Both the position numbers and the translations under genes were made by a program. Source: Trichopria drosophilae (lineage: Eukaryota; Arthropoda; Insecta; Hymenoptera; Diapriidae). Taken from it: a DNA stretch of 64,000 nucleotides. Positions 1-12,600 of the stretch are shown piece by piece. The number at the start of each line of letters is the position of its first letter. The first letter of the stretch is position 1. Where the stretch lies: the NCBI GenBank assembly GCA_030407085.1, contig CM059582.1, positions 13,869,501 to 13,933,500 of the forward strand. Direction: 5' to 3'. The notes beneath the pieces were generated by a model that did not search any database, was not told the DNA's origin, and worked only from the letters and a program-made list of their open reading frames with translations.

Positions 1-1923
1 TGAAATCTTTTACGCGAGAATATTCAAATACATATTTTCTTGAATACAAATTTTCTGCTTTAGTTTGCTTATAAGATGCGTAACTTCTTATGTAAGAATA
101 AGCTTGATAGAAAACTAAATAGATAAAAAAAATACTCGTAGCCAAGAGACGTGATTTTAACCATTGTTTTCTCCATATAGAAAAGCCCTCTTATTGCTTA
201 CATTTAACATTTTTGGGTAATATGTATGTTTTAAATATGAGAATTTTAAATATCAGTCTTCTTCCAAATGTTATCAAATTAATTAAACTGCTAATTTATT
301 TTAAATCAAGGATATCAAAAATTCTTTAAATGATATCATTGTCGCAATATATTTCTATTTTGAATGGCGAAATTCACCTAACCAAGTTTCAATTTATATT
401 TTAGAAAGTTATATAATTGCACTGTTATTAAAATATAAGAAAAATTAATATTTTTCAGAGAAACACTCAAATAAAAGAAATATAAAAACTAATCAAGTAA
501 ATAGACGTTCTTAATTTGTAATAAAGATAAATTTTCCTATTGGGATCCATCTTTTCCATTTTCCTCCTGCTATAACTTTTAACTTGTTTAGATCCCAATT
601 GATGCTGTAAATAATACATAAGTACATTTTTCTCAGTTTGCAAAATAAAAACATACATTTTTTAATTTCATATACGAGTCAAAAATTTAATATAGGAACT
701 AGAAAAAAATGTGCAGAATGTTTGAAAACAGTAACGACAAAAATAGAATTTAATAAATAGTAAGTGGAAACAGGAAAACTTGATCAGACAATCAAAATCC
801 TAAGTGAAAAATTATTTAGAATTTGTATAATAAAAATATTCCAGATATTGCATCATGATTTACCCCAAAAGTGATTCTACAAAATTTGTGTACAAAATGT
901 ATCAAGTTTTTTTCTTCTTTAGTTGAATATTGTACACATTCCTAGTCCAAAAATCATAATAATTGTTAGAGACCTACTTAAAACAAAATCGATTTTTGGT
1001 AATTTACCGTAGAACCTTTGCAGGGTCTTCCAGACTCAAATTTTGTCAAAACTAAACAAATACCGGATGCGGGTCGAAAAACCGACCAATCAACAAAACA
1101 ACGAAAAAACGAATAATCAAAAAACCAACAACTGAAAAGCCGACACTTTACAAAATGACTGACCACATGTCGATGTATCTATTTTTTTGTAGTCGGCTTT
1201 ACGACTGCTGGTCGAAATAAGTGTTCCAAATTGATTTTCTTAGTACCGTTTTAAAAATTAGTACTATTATTTTCTATGTGCATCTTTGTTTCTCTAAGTC
1301 GTCCTCGTGTCAGAAAAATGCCGGTGAAATTCGGAATCATTTTCGAAATTTCTGCATTGGACTAATTTCTATGTTTTCGTATCCCTTTTATTTTCGCAGT
1401 GAAATTTTAATCGTACTGAAATAATTGATAGTTTCAAAAATGTCAACCAAATTGAATTAAAATGAAACAAACAACTAACTGACGTAATTTTTCATTAAAT
1501 ACAATTTTCTTCAATCTTGACACATTTTGTACACAAATGGTGTAACATCACTTTTGGATTAAATCTTGAAATAAATTATTTTTATAATACAATTTGCAAT
1601 AAATTTGTTTAATCAGTATAAAGACACTACTTCTGTTTAGGAAGATTGGGTTTTTAGTCATTTATTCTTCTATTCTACTTTTGATTACAATGTTATTATT
1701 TTATTGAATGTAAATTTTGTATGTATAATGAATGGAATTTCTCTTGTATACTGTAGTGCAAATTAAATTTGCATTTGTTCAGGGGCATCTAATTTATCAG
1801 GATTAGATTGTTGTATAATGAGATGTAAAATAAATAAACCACAGAACACCTTCTTTTGAATAATTGGTTTTGAAACACGGCATGCCGGCATGTTAAACAA
1901 ATCGTGTCAAATACCTTTTTTAG
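1..1923. other. Probable upstream intron of the short-chain dehydrogenase gene
   Basis: I see no convincing coding exon here. The short ORFs are AT-rich and lack family signatures. The stretch precedes a dehydrogenase exon whose upstream partners, including the Rossmann fold and the YxxxK active site, must lie before the window, so it is probably intronic. It holds the inverted-repeat element at about 805-1615. Confidence 0.5.
805..1615. repeat. Inverted-repeat (MITE-like) element
   Basis: The arms at about 808-935 and 1480-1615 are imperfect reverse complements. Both carry CCAAAAGTGAT, a short spacer and then TTTGTGTACAAAATGT, and both extend outward through an ATAATAAAAAT-like stretch. The interior of about 0.55 kb has no transposase-like frame. 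I read it as a non-autonomous DNA element in the dehydrogenase intron. The exact ends and target-site duplication were not resolved. Confidence 0.6.
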
Positions 1924-2950
1924 GAGCATTACGAGATGACTGGAGTTCGTGTGATGGCCATATGTCCAGGTATTACCAACACGCCGTTACTTAAGAATTG
2001 GTCAGGCTTAGATTTCGTCAGTGAACAACTTATGCAGAAACACGCTGGATCCAATCCTGTCCAAAAGTAAGAAATTCTGCAAAAATGTCTGAATACATTA
2101 GTCAATATGTTATTAGTTATTTAAGAATTACATTTCAGATATAGTTTTGAAATTTGTTCAATTAATTCTTCAATCTTAACTATTTTTATCAAAACAGTAT
2201 ACAATTTTGCATTCATGGCTTTCAGCCATCCAGAATGTAGTGTTATTGCGCTGTACTTCTGGAGTTCCTTGTTATTATACCTACTTTGGTGTTATTAAGG
2301 CTTAAAAACCTATTTCGTAGACTGAACAATAAAAAGCATATTAACAAATAAGTTGGGTGTAATAAAACATGAATTTACATGACTCAAAATCTTGAATTCA
2401 AAATTACATATCTTTATTTTAACAAGCTTTGGAATGGTTAGGAAAATGGTTTTAAAGCTAAATAAGAGCACTATTCGATTTAATTTGGGAAAATTGAAAG
2501 AAAAAAAAATATGGTTAAATTAACATTTATTGAGTTGAGCTACAATTTCAAAAAGTCTTAATGTGTTGCAAAAATTGATTAGGCTGTGCTATTAACCATA
2601 ATGCTACAGTCAAAATTATAATAATCATAATTATATATGTGCTAATAATTATCAGTGCATAAAAAAGAACTAACATTTAAATTAATTTGTATGTTTTATA
2701 TGATTAATACTTTAAATTAACTTCTTAATTCAATTCAATATGAAAATATAGTTTCGAAACGTTTACTTTCTTGTAGCAATGTTTCTCAATCGTTTATCTA
2801 AATATTGTGCTTTTTAGGGCTGATAATGTTGGTGCTGCCGTGGTGCAGTTAGTATTGAAAGGTGAAAGTGGAAGTATCTGGGTTAGTGAAGAAGAGCAAC
2901 CTCCATTTGCAGTAAAAGAAGTTGATCATTACAAGAAGATGAAAATTTGA
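1924..2950 (+). CDS. C-terminal exons of a short-chain dehydrogenase/reductase (15-PGDH-like), partial
   Basis: Two coding exons, 1924-2066 and 2818-2950, encode the last 92 residues or so of a classical SDR. The first follows a T-rich tract ending in AG and begins EHYEMTGVRVMAICPG, the strand/loop after the catalytic Tyr-Lys helix in SDRs, followed by the substrate-loop residues TNTPLL. Its donor is AAAA|GTAAG. The second exon restores frame across a phase-2 junction and ends KEVDHYKKMKI and TGA. The PG-x-T-x-T-P-L-L segment resembles insect 15-hydroxyprostaglandin dehydrogenase/alcohol-dehydrogenase-type NAD enzymes. The NAD-binding TGxxxGIG and YxxxK motifs would lie on exons upstream of the window. 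SDR membership is secure; the substrate is not. It is not evidently related to the pacifastin genes downstream. Confidence 0.88.
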
Positions 2951-3004
2951 ATTTAAATTTTGTATCAACACTGAACTACAACGAACTACAATCGGTTTCT
3001 GTGT

Positions 3005-3010
3005 AATAAA
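3005..3010 (+). terminator. AATAAA polyadenylation signal of the SDR gene
   Basis: A canonical AATAAA lies about 55 bp after the SDR stop codon in the same orientation, the usual position for a compact insect 3' UTR. Confidence 0.6.
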
Positions 3011-6000
3011 CAGCATGGTTTTATTAAAACAGGTTTAATAGATAGTGATGGAAACAGTGTAAATAATGCATTTGTAATTGATACGCCTAGGGAAATTAAT
3101 TTGTATTCATTTGCTATTGCATTTTCTTTTAGTGTTGAGCTAATTAGTTTTTTTCTTTTGATAACAATATGGCAAAAAAAGCACCTGTTTATATATAATT
3201 ACTTGAATTTATACTGTGAAAAACTAGGTATTTTAAGAATTGTGTTTTGTATCTGTAATAGTATGATGTACATGTTGAGTTTGCGGAACATCAATCGATG
3301 AAATATACGAACCTGTTTATCCAAATTTGTACAAAATATGTTTGTGTTTTTTATTGTCATAATTTTGACTTATTGCAGGACACTATTACGATTCTAACAA
3401 TAAGACAATATTACAGGAACGTTAGTGGCGTTCTGAATTCACACAAATCAAATATTGCATCATGTTTCCAAAACTTCAAAGATATTGAAAAACAAAATCA
3501 ATACGTTTTGAAGTAAATAAATCTTTCAATTGGTGCATTCACTTTTACATCATACACTATAATTTCTTTACTGTCAAATTTTCGACATATTTTTTTTCGA
3601 CTTTTAACACTGACAAAAAGTCTAACCAATTTTTCAGACCATTGTCAATTTTTTAATGAATGTTGCAAATCAAGATCTTTAAAATGGATTTTATAAAAAG
3701 TCGTTATGATTTTTTATTCCAGAGTTATGATTTTTTGAAAAATTGAAGTATTCTGTGAAAAATGTGAAACTAGACATAACTTCACTTTCATTTTGGCTTG
3801 CACTGAACTTTTTATTTGTATTTAGCTTAAAAGAATCGATATTTATAATCATAATTTTGTCTGTAACGGTGTATTCATCAGATTGGGTGACCAAATCGGA
3901 CGTTTTGGACTCCAGATACACAGAAAACGAATAGTTGAAACTACTAAATAGATAGAAGGATAAGACTCATCCATCGTTTTTAGTTAATTTTCATATTTAA
4001 ATAGTGACCGCGACAAATTAGATAGCCATGTTTACTATTTAAATAGTGAAACCGACTAAAAAAGATAGTTGTTCCAGACCCTACTATTTAGACGGTAAAA
4101 CCAACTGTTTTCTTTTTTTCCATGTGTATAGAATAATAAAGAATAATAAAAAGAAACCATATCTTGGAAATATATAGGTATAGTATAAGATTAGTAAATA
4201 AAAATAGAACAGAAAAAAGTGCATGTCTGAAAGTACAATTCTGCCGTAGACTAGTTGTATTACTATTATTATTATGATTATAATTCTACTTTATTGAGCC
4301 AAGAAGCAGGATACATAAAAAAACTCAATCTTCAGTTGTCCAGACTTCAGAAAAACTGATGTAATATTGTCATATTTCCTGATAAGGTAAATATAACAAG
4401 CGTGTTGAACTGCTTGAACTCTCGATCAGTTCTTCCTGGAAAGGCAGGGACCAAACACAGATATAAAATATAAAATATTTGGAAGTACAAGATGTTCAAA
4501 TAAATCTAGTTTTGGTGTCGCTAGTGTTAATTCATATTTAAAAGGATACAGTTGATACGAAATACCAATCTTTACTAGTGATTTTAGGCATAAGGGTACG
4601 CATTATCAGTACTATACGTAATAAAGTAATTTCTTCAAAATACAGTTACAAACACTATTTTATAGATGTTTTATGGTGATAGACATTCGTAATTTACCCA
4701 AAATATGCCAAAATTTTGAGACCTGCTCAACAACTAAACTTTCAAACAATTTGAAATTACAAGTATGCCTTGGGTTAAAAAAAAAAGAATTGACCAACAT
4801 CGATTTATGAAAAAAAAAAGTTTTTTTTTATTTAACTAATTTATAAAAATAAGCTTTCAGAAAATCATATTTACGAACTTTTCCTTTCGTAATGTCGATG
4901 AAAAGTATAACCGACTGATTAGTACGCCTGGAAGAAAATCACATACATATCATTCAGAATTGGTAAAAGAATTAAGAGAAAGTAAAAAACTAGTAGTTTA
5001 ATTGTAAAAAATAGCGTGGAAAATCTCTTGTCAATTATTTTGAATAATATAAATCGGTTGTATATGCACTAGACAATTAAAGTTTTAGCATAATAATTAA
5101 AGCATAATTGAATACTATTAACAAAACAAAACATGCAGATTAATCGATTTTAAGGCACAAGTAAAATTATGACGACAGCACATTAATTAGACACTTATGA
5201 TTCCTGTTAGTCAGATACATATATCAGATTCAAAATAGCCCAAACCCCGATTGGAACGTGGGAAATGGTTGAAATTATAAAAACATGCCAACAGTTCTTC
5301 ATGGCAAAATTCTTCCAAAATTTTGGAGAGAATTGGAAGCCGACGAAATGGAAGAAGTTGTTTCAGTACCAAAGGCTTTAGAATTTCAAGTAATTGGATA
5401 GACACATACTTCCACATGTATCAGCTTACAATAAGCATATTAATATTGTTGGAAATGTCTGATAAACAAAACTTATTAGACCTAAAATCGTCTCGCATGT
5501 AATGCCATCTAAACCCATCCCTGTGCTTTTGATTTCACTAATTATGTTTATTAAGTTATTCATAGATATTGGTGAAAAGGAAAATGAGTGATGCAATTGT
5601 AATAGAATGGAAAGTTAAGTAATGGGTAAATAAGTTTGACGCTATAATAAGGGACGCTAGTGAAATGTTCGTTTATACTATCTGTACCCATTAAAGAAGG
5701 GAGAAGTTGAGGTGAGATATTCTTTGAAATACCAAGATGTTTAATTTTTGCCCATCATTTGTAAGTATGCAGTACGTTCTCAATAAGAAACTCTTAATTC
5801 AGAAATGAAAATTCTATTCTTAGTAATTACTTAAATATAATACCTGAAAAATGACTAATTATCAGATATTGCATGTTGCATAAATGTTTAGTTTTTATTA
5901 TTTTGTGTCAATAGACACAAATTTTGCAACTGAAAGATACCTGGCATATTCAGGAAACCTAATTAAGACATGATCAGGGTATAACATCAGGGCATTTGAT

Positions 6001-6618
6001 CAGGCCTTGATCCGTTCCAACATAATATTCATGCTATATTGAATTTACTTACCAATAAAATAGCGATTTTGTCATTCCAGCAAACACAAAAGTAATAGCT
6101 GTAATATCCAATCGACTATTACATAATTTAGTAAGAGTTCTATATTTTCTCATATATTTTACAAGATTAAATAAAGATCCCACTAGATCTAATTCGATCT
6201 CTAACAAGATTTAACTTGATGTTACTAGATATAATGTGAACATATGAAATTTAGTTTCCGTAGTACGATACTAAACTATATTGTGAATAATAGGAAAACC
6301 CCATCATCGACGTTAGAAACTACATCAAAATTTCTCAGTTGTTTCTTTCTTTAAGTGTTGCAGCATCAATAAGTATGTTCAATCTCTAGATTATTCTTGG
6401 GAACTGGATGATAGTGAAATGATATGCAAGGAAAAGAAATTAGCAAGTAACAAGTTTCTTGGAGTGTTTATTGCTTAACTTACAGTATTTTGATAAGAAA
6501 TCAAAATCGCCTTCGGACCTTGATTGCGAACGTTTACTCACCAGTATTACTACGAGAAACGTTATGTCGTGTCATTAATTTGAAAGCAGCATATCTTCAG
6601 TACCTTTTGTGCTACAAA
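3011..6618. other. Intergenic stretch without a recognised gene
   Basis: AT-rich DNA between the SDR gene and gene A. ORFs of 60-76 codons occur on both strands but have no signal peptide, domain or splice pattern that I can support. Around 3930-4120 several near-copies of an ACTATTTAAATAGTG-like motif form a short degenerate repeat cluster. Around 4810-4830 there is an A-run/T-run hairpin. The promoter of gene A is presumably just before 6619, but I see no clear TATA box. Confidence 0.5.
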
Positions 6619-9600
6619 ATGAAATGTACTGCTTGCGCGATTATTATTAGTGTACTAGTCGTTTTTGAAGGTAAATTTAGTGTTAATATCAACTAAAATA
6701 AGAGGATAACTTCTATAATCATTCAACTGAATATAACCGTAATAATCTTGGTGTTTTAGTGAATTTAATTCAGTTATTTAAAAAAGATAATTTACTATTA
6801 ACCTTCTTTTATAGAAAAGTAGCAATTGAATATCTTTAAAATATATTTGGGTTTGGACTGCTACATATTATTAAGTATTATGGGTCTATTGCGATCCATT
6901 TTATATTATTTTTTAAATTACATAAATGTAGGGAAAACAGTAAACCTGTTTGTAATATTGAAGCTATTTAGATGTATTAAGGGTTGGATTACCAACATAA
7001 AAATTTGTGATCGCGATTTTCAGGTGCTGAAGCAAGACCACAAGGCCGACATCGACGTCCGAAGTCCAGAAATTGTACGTAGACATGTTTTGGCAGATAA
7101 ACCATAATTGCATGTTTTTTTTTCAAAATTATCGTTTATTTCCGGATTCGATTGGTTCATCTGAATTCCTGTCATAAATATAATATAATACGCAAATGTG
7201 TTCTTTAAAAGCAACTTTTGACAGGTTTGTTTTCATGTAGCAATGAAATGATAACAAACCAAACGAAGCAAATTTAGAGATTAGTGTATATTATTTAAAA
7301 ATAGATATATTGAAAAACATTACATAAGATTCTAAAATATGTCTATACCAGACTGCCCTAGAATTGTATCGTTTTAATTTTATGTTTTACTTCCGAACCT
7401 GGTTATTAATCAAAATTTGTTTGTTTAGTTACAAAAATATTTTATGGTTAAAAAGAATTTCATCATAGACTATTATCTTAATATTTCTTTATGCTGACAG
7501 AATTTCTTAAAGCAGTATTTTTTTTATATTTTTTAAGTTGCAGTTTCATTAATTATATTGTAAAAAAAATAAATAACATTGATAATTAACGGTTTTATCT
7601 ATTTTTAATGGGTCATGATAACGAGGTTATTAAATACAAAATACAAGAATATCAGAGGATCAATGTCAGTGGATTTCACTGCAGTTACGGAATCATCGAG
7701 TAAATGCATTATTGTGCCTTATCGAAAAATGCGTGCACCTTATCCTCTATAGCGCAAACAAGTGTTGGATGCGTATTTTCCATGAAGTTTTTTTTTTATT
7801 TAACGCTATTCAAATGAACTTTTTGTTAAACAGATAAATGCATTTAATATTTGATCTTATTGTTTATAGAATTATGTACGATTTTCTATTTATTTTGCAG
7901 ACGTTTACTATCCCGACTACAGTTCCCCAACAGGTAAAGACATTTTCTTTTGTATTAATCGCACCATAACAAGTTTTATTTGTATAAAAGAAATATTTTA
8001 TTACTTTATTATATAACGATATTACTTACGTTTACAAACATATTTATTTCTTGAAATTTATTTACTATTTTACGCCTGCGATACGAACATTTTTTGTCAG
8101 CGTTTTGTCATAGTAGCAAAATGAGATCTTTGGATGCAAGATACAAAATCGAAAACATTCAGGAATAAATTTACGTAACGAAAGTCATACTCGCATTCTT
8201 TTGCCTCCACATGTGCGCAAAATTTCATTTTGCGCCCCGCAAATGAAGCGCTTAATCGTATTTTTTGATCCAGTAGGTTAAATATTTTGCAATATATAGA
8301 TCACTTCTCTACATTCTTCGTTTATTAATGAGGTTCTGGGCGATTAAGAATACTAAGTGTATTTCTATATTTTTTACAATTTCAAAAATGATGAATCCTA
8401 ACCGACACCCATTTTTTAGTGCGAAATGCCGGACGTAGTAATATTCTCATTATAATTTGTAACTGAATGAAGGTGATTTTGAATTTATTGAAATCTTGTG
8501 TAATTTATTATTAAATACATTCCAATGTCATTCTGCAAAAGTTGATTCATGTGAAATAATAAAATACTGCATTTTTATTTGGATTGAGGTTTTCTCAATG
8601 GCATTAGTACAAACTGCTGTCCTCAAAATTGCCTTGCATTTTCCACTTCGATGTTCCTTTTATTTCTAGAATAATTTTGTATAAATATCGTCAGAGATAA
8701 TCTTTGATATGTTAAGCCCAAAAAATATGTGCTTTAAACAACTCGTAGGGAAAAATGGGGTCCGTATCGCTGGGAAGTCGGTTAAATCCGCCCAGCTTTT
8801 TATGTACTCTTAATAATGTGACTGACTCATTTTGCATCCATGCAATGCCGACTAAAATGTTATAAACAATTAAAAAATCTAATAAATAAAAGACATTTCC
8901 TTTATTATTTTGCAGATTATTACAACGTTCCGAATTACAACGTTCCCAGTTACAACGTTCCGAATTACAACGTTCCCAGTTACAACATTCCCAATTACAA
9001 CGTTCCCGATTACAACGTACCCAATTACAACGTTCCCGATTACAACGTTCCTAATTATAACATCCAACCAGGTGAGGATATTTTCATTTGTGAATTAATT
9101 CTAACTACTAAGTATTATTTACATCTAGCTTATCGCTTATAATAAGTGCGAGGAATCTCTTGGGTAGCAGCGGATTAACTTACCTGTGGTTATGAAACTC
9201 TTATCAATATATAGTCTCATTATAAGCTTGTTTTTTATTGTTAGAGTACCATTTTCTACCATTCTTTTTAAAACCAAATATTTCTCTATAATTTTTTTTT
9301 TGTATTAATTAATTAACGGGCGAAACCGCCCTTTTTACTGAATTGTTGCCGTAATTTTTTTTTTTTTTAAATCGTAAGCTTTTTGCGAGAGCTGCAGATC
9401 GACTTAGAAAGATGGCGGTCATGAGTCGATTTCGGCCAGATAAACAATACTTTCGAAACGTAAACACAAACAACGTGGCTCGTCTTACCAACAGCGAGCT
9501 GCTGCTTGAAAACGAAATCGAAAAATTGTTCACCAGACGGGGATCGAACTCACGACCTACGACTTCGTAGCCCAGTGCGTTAACCGCCTGAACCACGAAG

Positions 9601-12600
9601 CCGATTAATTATAATAAATAAATAATAGCAAAAAATATGAAATTCGCATCCCCATAAACTTTAAATTTAAGATACTTTTAATGAAATTTAATTTATAATG
9701 GTATTTTTTAAGAAATTTATTATAAAGGGACATTTAATAATTTTTAAGGAATATGTTCTAAGCAAATTCCATATTTGTTTACAATGTAAAAAACAAGAAA
9801 TATAACAATTACATAAAATGCAGGAATTTTTACTGAAAATGAATTTATGCATAAATTTTAAAAAAATTAGTCTATGCGGTGCCCGGTTCCTGGGAAGAGA
9901 CGACAGGTTGCAGTGAAATTACGACAAAAACCTAAAGCACAGTTGTATTTATTGACGTTTTCGGTAAAAAATTAGTCGGGTTTAAAATCCTAGCTGATCC
10001 TGTTTTTGGAAAAAAATTCGATTTTAATCGACATTCCCGTTTAACCACGATCTTTTTAGTTTAGAATGAAACTCGTTTAAACATTTTATTGCGGTTATTA
10101 GTAGCTTTCGTATGGAAATATGATTTTAAATCTTGCTAAAAAATGGATAATCTAAAGTATAAGTTAGTATTTAGTAGTTATTATTTCATACCATCAAAAA
10201 TGGATCATAAATGAGACCGCGAAGAAAGTACGATAAAAATGTGTGCTCCATGTGTTTAATACATCTCATGTGATATTTTCGAAAAGTATTTGTTGCAAAT
10301 ACCTTCTAACATTATGCGATTAGGAAAGAAAAGATTTTAAACGACCTGTACCCATGCCAAGTTACGAAGTCGTTAATTTGTCAAAGGCGACTAGGAGTAG
10401 CAATTTTACATATAATTATTAAATAAGATATTTATAAAAATGGATAAAACTGTCAGTAATAATTTTTCTGTGAAGAATCAGGAAAATAATTTGGATAAAA
10501 ATATGGATGAATTTCTAAAAGCTTTACAAAGTACTGATGATTACGAAATTCTTGAAGCATTATCTTGACATCTTGGACAAAGGTAGTCTAGGATCTTTTT
10601 TTTCAACAGCCTAGTAAGTCTGTGAATAGAGTTAAATTTTAAAAAAATGCTGTTGAGTTTTCTTCAAAATATGCATAAAATAAATACTAATTTAAATACT
10701 TGAATTACTTTTCAATCGAATCTCTGTATATGGTTATGTTTATAAATAAAACATGAGCTAGATATTGTTAGATAATAAATATTGTATTTTAATATTGCAT
10801 CATAAAACAGTAATTTAAAGATAAAACAGGATCAACCAGGATCTTAAATCCAACTAATATTTTACCTTAACACGTCACTATCCGATACATGTCTACAGCC
10901 TCTACTTACAAGTAACCATGTTTCATTAGCCAACATACGCGCGAGCGTAGTGCAGTAATTAAGGCGTTATTGTGAGACCCAGTTTCGATCACGTGTTTAA
11001 TTTTCTCGATTGCCAGTATTTAGATTAGTTTTTCTCGTTTATTTGCGAGCGTTATTTTGCAAGTGATTTTTTCGCTCGATTTTGATTAGGGTACCATTCA
11101 GCCGTTAAATACTATTTGAAATCATCCGTCAAATACTATATATCACTATTTCTGATTCAAATAATCTCGAAACAAATTTTTTTTGTGGTCCTGTGTTATT
11201 AATAATTTATTTTTTAATTTTATCAACACTCTATATACGCTATATACATGCTGCATTTGATATATCATCCCCTTTTAATCTAATATTTTTTTTGCAGACG
11301 AACAGTACTATCCCAACAACAACCCGACATCAGGTAAGGACGTTTTCTTACGAAATTTCATGGTACTATAAAGTGAGTTTGATATGCATAAAATATCTTT
11401 AATATTACTTTATTATACGAAAATCCTTATTTCTAAAATAATGTTTTGGAGGTATATTTTCATGGATTATAGCCCTAGATCTCCAAAAGCCATTTACTTC
11501 AAATTTAAATTTTTTGACGATTGATTATTAATAATTTATTTTTGAAATTTATATATCTAATACATCGGACTGGTTTTGGAACTGTATGGTTCCTTATGGG
11601 ATTTTGGTGCCCACACTATTATTAATCAAAAGCAAATAATTTACCGGTTTAATCCTTCACATGCAAGAAACGAGACATGCTTTTAATGTTAAAACCACAA
11701 AGATCTTATAGCTAGAAAAGATACCTTGAGGGGAAACTGTTGGTATTGGTATACGTATAGGTAGTAATTCAATCAGGTTCGGAGTACAGCCCCCAGAATT
11801 CATCACGCTTAGTTATATGCTATTCTCGATGAGCATTCAGTGTTTATTTGAAAATCCAATTCTGTAATAGCTCAGAATTTGATGTATATTCCATACCCTC
11901 ACTTCTTCCGTGTTCATAATACTACAGGTATTTCCTGCGAGTTTGCATTAAGGGAGGATATTCATTCAGGAAGTGTATTACCATTTTCTCCTTGCTCCCC
12001 TACCACCTAATATATGCTAGAGATATTTTCTGTGGAGTAATAATTATCAGATCTCGTCCGTTGGTCATTTCGATGAAGTTCTTATTCTACTTCTGGTCAA
12101 ATTCATTATTTGCAAGCCTGCAGTTTTTCTAGGAGGCTTTTGTTTGTGTTGCACGTGCTCACTTTTTACAATGCTATACACCACATAAAATGAGCATCTA
12201 CCTCGCTATTCCAAACATCACAAATTGCATCTCTGATTGTATAGACTGTATTTAAATTATATGTATTATTTGTATTGTAGCTAATAAACCTGCATCAGGG
12301 TTTCACAAGCTAATAAATCAAAAAACAAAAACATGTGTCCACTTCTTAATCTCTTTAATTAAATGTCTTTCTGTAATCTGTTAAGGCATTGCAATATTCC
12401 TAGGTTGGTTAGCTCCATTGGTGATACCCGACTTGGATCTAAATCTCGCTAAGGGTGACAACTTTCTATGTTATAGTATTTCTGACATATGCAATCTGCT
12501 TACCACATATCATGATTTCACAAAATTTCTTCTTTTTACACCTCCTAGACGGTATTAACTTTCTAGAGGATTGTACCGATAGCGTCTTATCTTTGTACCA

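Noticed and set aside
8916..9071. CRISPR-like repeat array
   Set aside because: Units are contiguous 15-bp coding repeats without spacers, in an intron-containing eukaryotic gene.
8879..9098. Minus- and plus-strand alternative frames over the YNVP exon (Val/Ile and Thr/Phe repeats)
   Set aside because: They are shadows of the 15-bp repeat; only the plus frame continues through splice sites in phase with neighbouring exons.
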